Notes under the pieces: generated by a model | Seen by the model: only the letters and a program-made list of their open reading frames with translations | What the model was told of the DNA's origin: nothing | The model's database searches: none | From: Oscillospiraceae bacterium | GTDB lineage: Bacteria; Bacillota; Clostridia; Oscillospirales; Ruminococcaceae | Direction: 5' to 3' | NCBI GenBank assembly: GCA_009778065.1 | Contig: WRKM01000017.1 | Span: forward strand, 1-64,000 | DNA length: 64,000 nucleotides | Made by a program: the position numbers and the translations under genes | Shown here: piece after piece, positions 63,145-64,000 of the stretch | Position numbering within the stretch: position 1 is the stretch's first letter | Layout: each line of letters begins with the position of its first letter

Positions 63145-63942
63145 TTAACCCACCGTTTCGTCTCTTTTATGAAAATCAAGGTTTCCCGACACCGTGCGGA
63201 CTGTAAACCTAATTGAATTTACTCCTGTTGACAGATATAAATCCCCTGCGTGTAAGTAATATTCTTTACGGAAAAAGTCGGATGTGAATAACCCCGAAGC
63301 TGTCAAAAAGTCTAATTTAACATCAAACCTTGTTGGCATAATAACGCTCACTGCACCTGTCTCTACATCTATAGCGCAAGAATCGGTAAAATTTATAAAT
63401 TCTGCATTTACATCTCCGTATCGCGTATTGACGGCGATAAGCCCCTCGACCCCGTACAGACTTACATCGCCTGAACGTGACGTAACGGCGGTAAGCTCCG
63501 CTCGTATTTTTTCGGCATAAATATCGCCGGACGCTGTGGTTAATTTTATTTCCTTATAGGAGTATTCGGGAAGCCAAACCTTCATTTCGTAGTTCAGCTT
63601 GTCCATACTGAACAGTGAGAGTGCAAAATCCTCTTCACGCCCGATTCGCAGTTCAAGGTCAGTCTCCTCGATAATCAAGGCGGTTTCTCCCTTGTACTCG
63701 ACTATGATTTTATCCCCGTTATGGGTGTAAACCGAAAGAGGTATATCGGCTGAACTTATGCTTATTTGCTCCGAAAGTTCTATCTCGCGCCGCTCCCTGT
63801 GAACTGTTGACGACCAACCGAACAGTTCATGGGCGAGGAGATGCGTTATCAGAGCCGCACACCCCGAAAACAGCGCGAGTGCGGTAAAAAGCCAAAAAAG
63901 TTTTACCGCTCTGCTCCCTTTTGACAGCCCTTTTATTCTCAT
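63145..63942 (-). CDS. DUF4097 domain membrane-anchored protein
   Basis: A 265-residue protein with one N-terminal membrane anchor (about 14-36) and an extracytoplasmic beta-helix-like region of DUF4097 type, with repeating TASGDIYAEKI, SRSGDVSLYGV, TRYGDVNAEF and ETGAVSV turns. Function unknown; such genes usually sit behind a PadR regulator and a DUF1700-type gene and respond to envelope stress. It lies 24 nt before the GT2 gene and 10 nt after the partial gene at the window edge. Confidence 0.88.
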   Translation of the reverse strand: MRIKGLSKGSRAVKLFWLFTALALFSGCAALITHLLAHELFGWSSTVHRERREIELSEQISISSADIPLSVYTHNGDKIIVEYKGETALIIEETDLELRIGREEDFALSLFSMDKLNYEMKVWLPEYSYKEIKLTTASGDIYAEKIRAELTAVTSRSGDVSLYGVEGLIAVNTRYGDVNAEFINFTDSCAIDVETGAVSVIMPTRFDVKLDFLTASGLFTSDFFRKEYYLHAGDLYLSTGVNSIRFTVRTVSGNLDFHKRDETVG

Positions 63943-63951
63943 ACGTCAAAC

Positions 63952-64000
63952 CTAATTAAAAATATTATCGAGTGCATCGCCGAACCGCCTGACCGCCTTG
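63952..64000 (-). CDS. C-terminus of an upstream gene, cut by the window edge
   Basis: The minus strand reads KAVRRFGDALDNIFN-stop in an open frame reaching the window end. The position before DUF4097 suggests a DUF1700/HAAS-type membrane protein, but only 15 codons are visible, so the family is a guess from context. Confidence 0.5.
   Translation of the reverse strand, partial: KAVRRFGDALDNIFN

Overview
This looks like a chromosomal segment of a motile, probably endospore-forming Firmicute of class Clostridia. The signs are a CIRCE-controlled groESL, AGGAGG-type ribosome binding sites, TTGACA-17-TATAAT promoters, the rpmH-rnpA-yidD-yidC-jag block, ECF-type vitamin transporter S components, a SpoIIQ-like LytM protein, and a flagellin gene behind a sigma-D type promoter. 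Nearly every gene family is recognisable. The species is not, and some calls rest on motif memory without a database search.

Layout. 1-0.4 kb: 3' end of a 23S rRNA with no 5S following. 0.7-3.9 kb: an orphan large serine recombinase, a GNAT acetyltransferase, and an ECF S component overlapping a DUF1893 gene. 3.9-11.7 kb: an orphan OmpR-type regulator, groES-groEL, and a translationally coupled REC-HD-GYP protein plus hybrid histidine kinase. 11.8-14.9 kb: the rpmH operon on the minus strand, without dnaA beside it. 15.1-18.1 kb: an Rpn-type nuclease between direct repeats, a Sec-signal protein with a flagellin N-terminal domain, an MGMT-type protein and a lysine/alanine repeat protein with an SCP2-like C-terminus. 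18.3-22.3 kb: tRNA-Leu(CAA), an XRE regulator divergent from a zinc-ribbon protein, a CPBP protease and an SGNH esterase. 22.3-24.1 kb: flagellin with a sigma-D promoter and a CsrA-site-like leader hairpin. 24.5-26.7 kb: rplM-rpsI, a SpoIIQ-like peptidase and a 65-residue protein.

26.7-31.5 kb: a five-gene ABC-2 exporter plus NarL/DesK-type two-component operon. 31.7-36.5 kb: an AT-rich surface polysaccharide cassette (GT2, LicD, TagD-like cytidylyltransferase, polymerase/ligase, flippase). 36.5-43.0 kb: a moxR-DUF58-transglutaminase-malQ operon. 43.0-45.2 kb: ribU under an FMN riboswitch, a 2[4Fe-4S] ferredoxin and queA. 45.2-49.9 kb: two large GT2/TPR proteins, one with a duplicated GT2 module. 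50.1-51.1 kb: a cysteine-rich DUF3795-like protein and purC. 51.2-53.9 kb: an AT-rich island of small membrane proteins with duplicated 3' ends and a decayed gene. 53.9-64 kb: a minus-strand run of DUF4097, GT2, YfhO, coaX, PanT-like S component and mfd.

Most notable observations: (i) two unrelated genes, yidC and licD, appear to start at ATA codons that overlap the upstream stop (ATAG / ATAA) with a good Shine-Dalgarno in front; (ii) a flagellin-like domain sits behind a Sec signal peptide and a housekeeping promoter; (iii) a 52-bp terminator-like sequence is repeated perfectly 39 kb apart at two convergent gene junctions; (iv) the small-membrane-protein island has a variable body and a constant 114-bp 3' tail; (v) a CAATTGACAATT-type repeat occurs both behind the rRNA and in frame inside yfhO.
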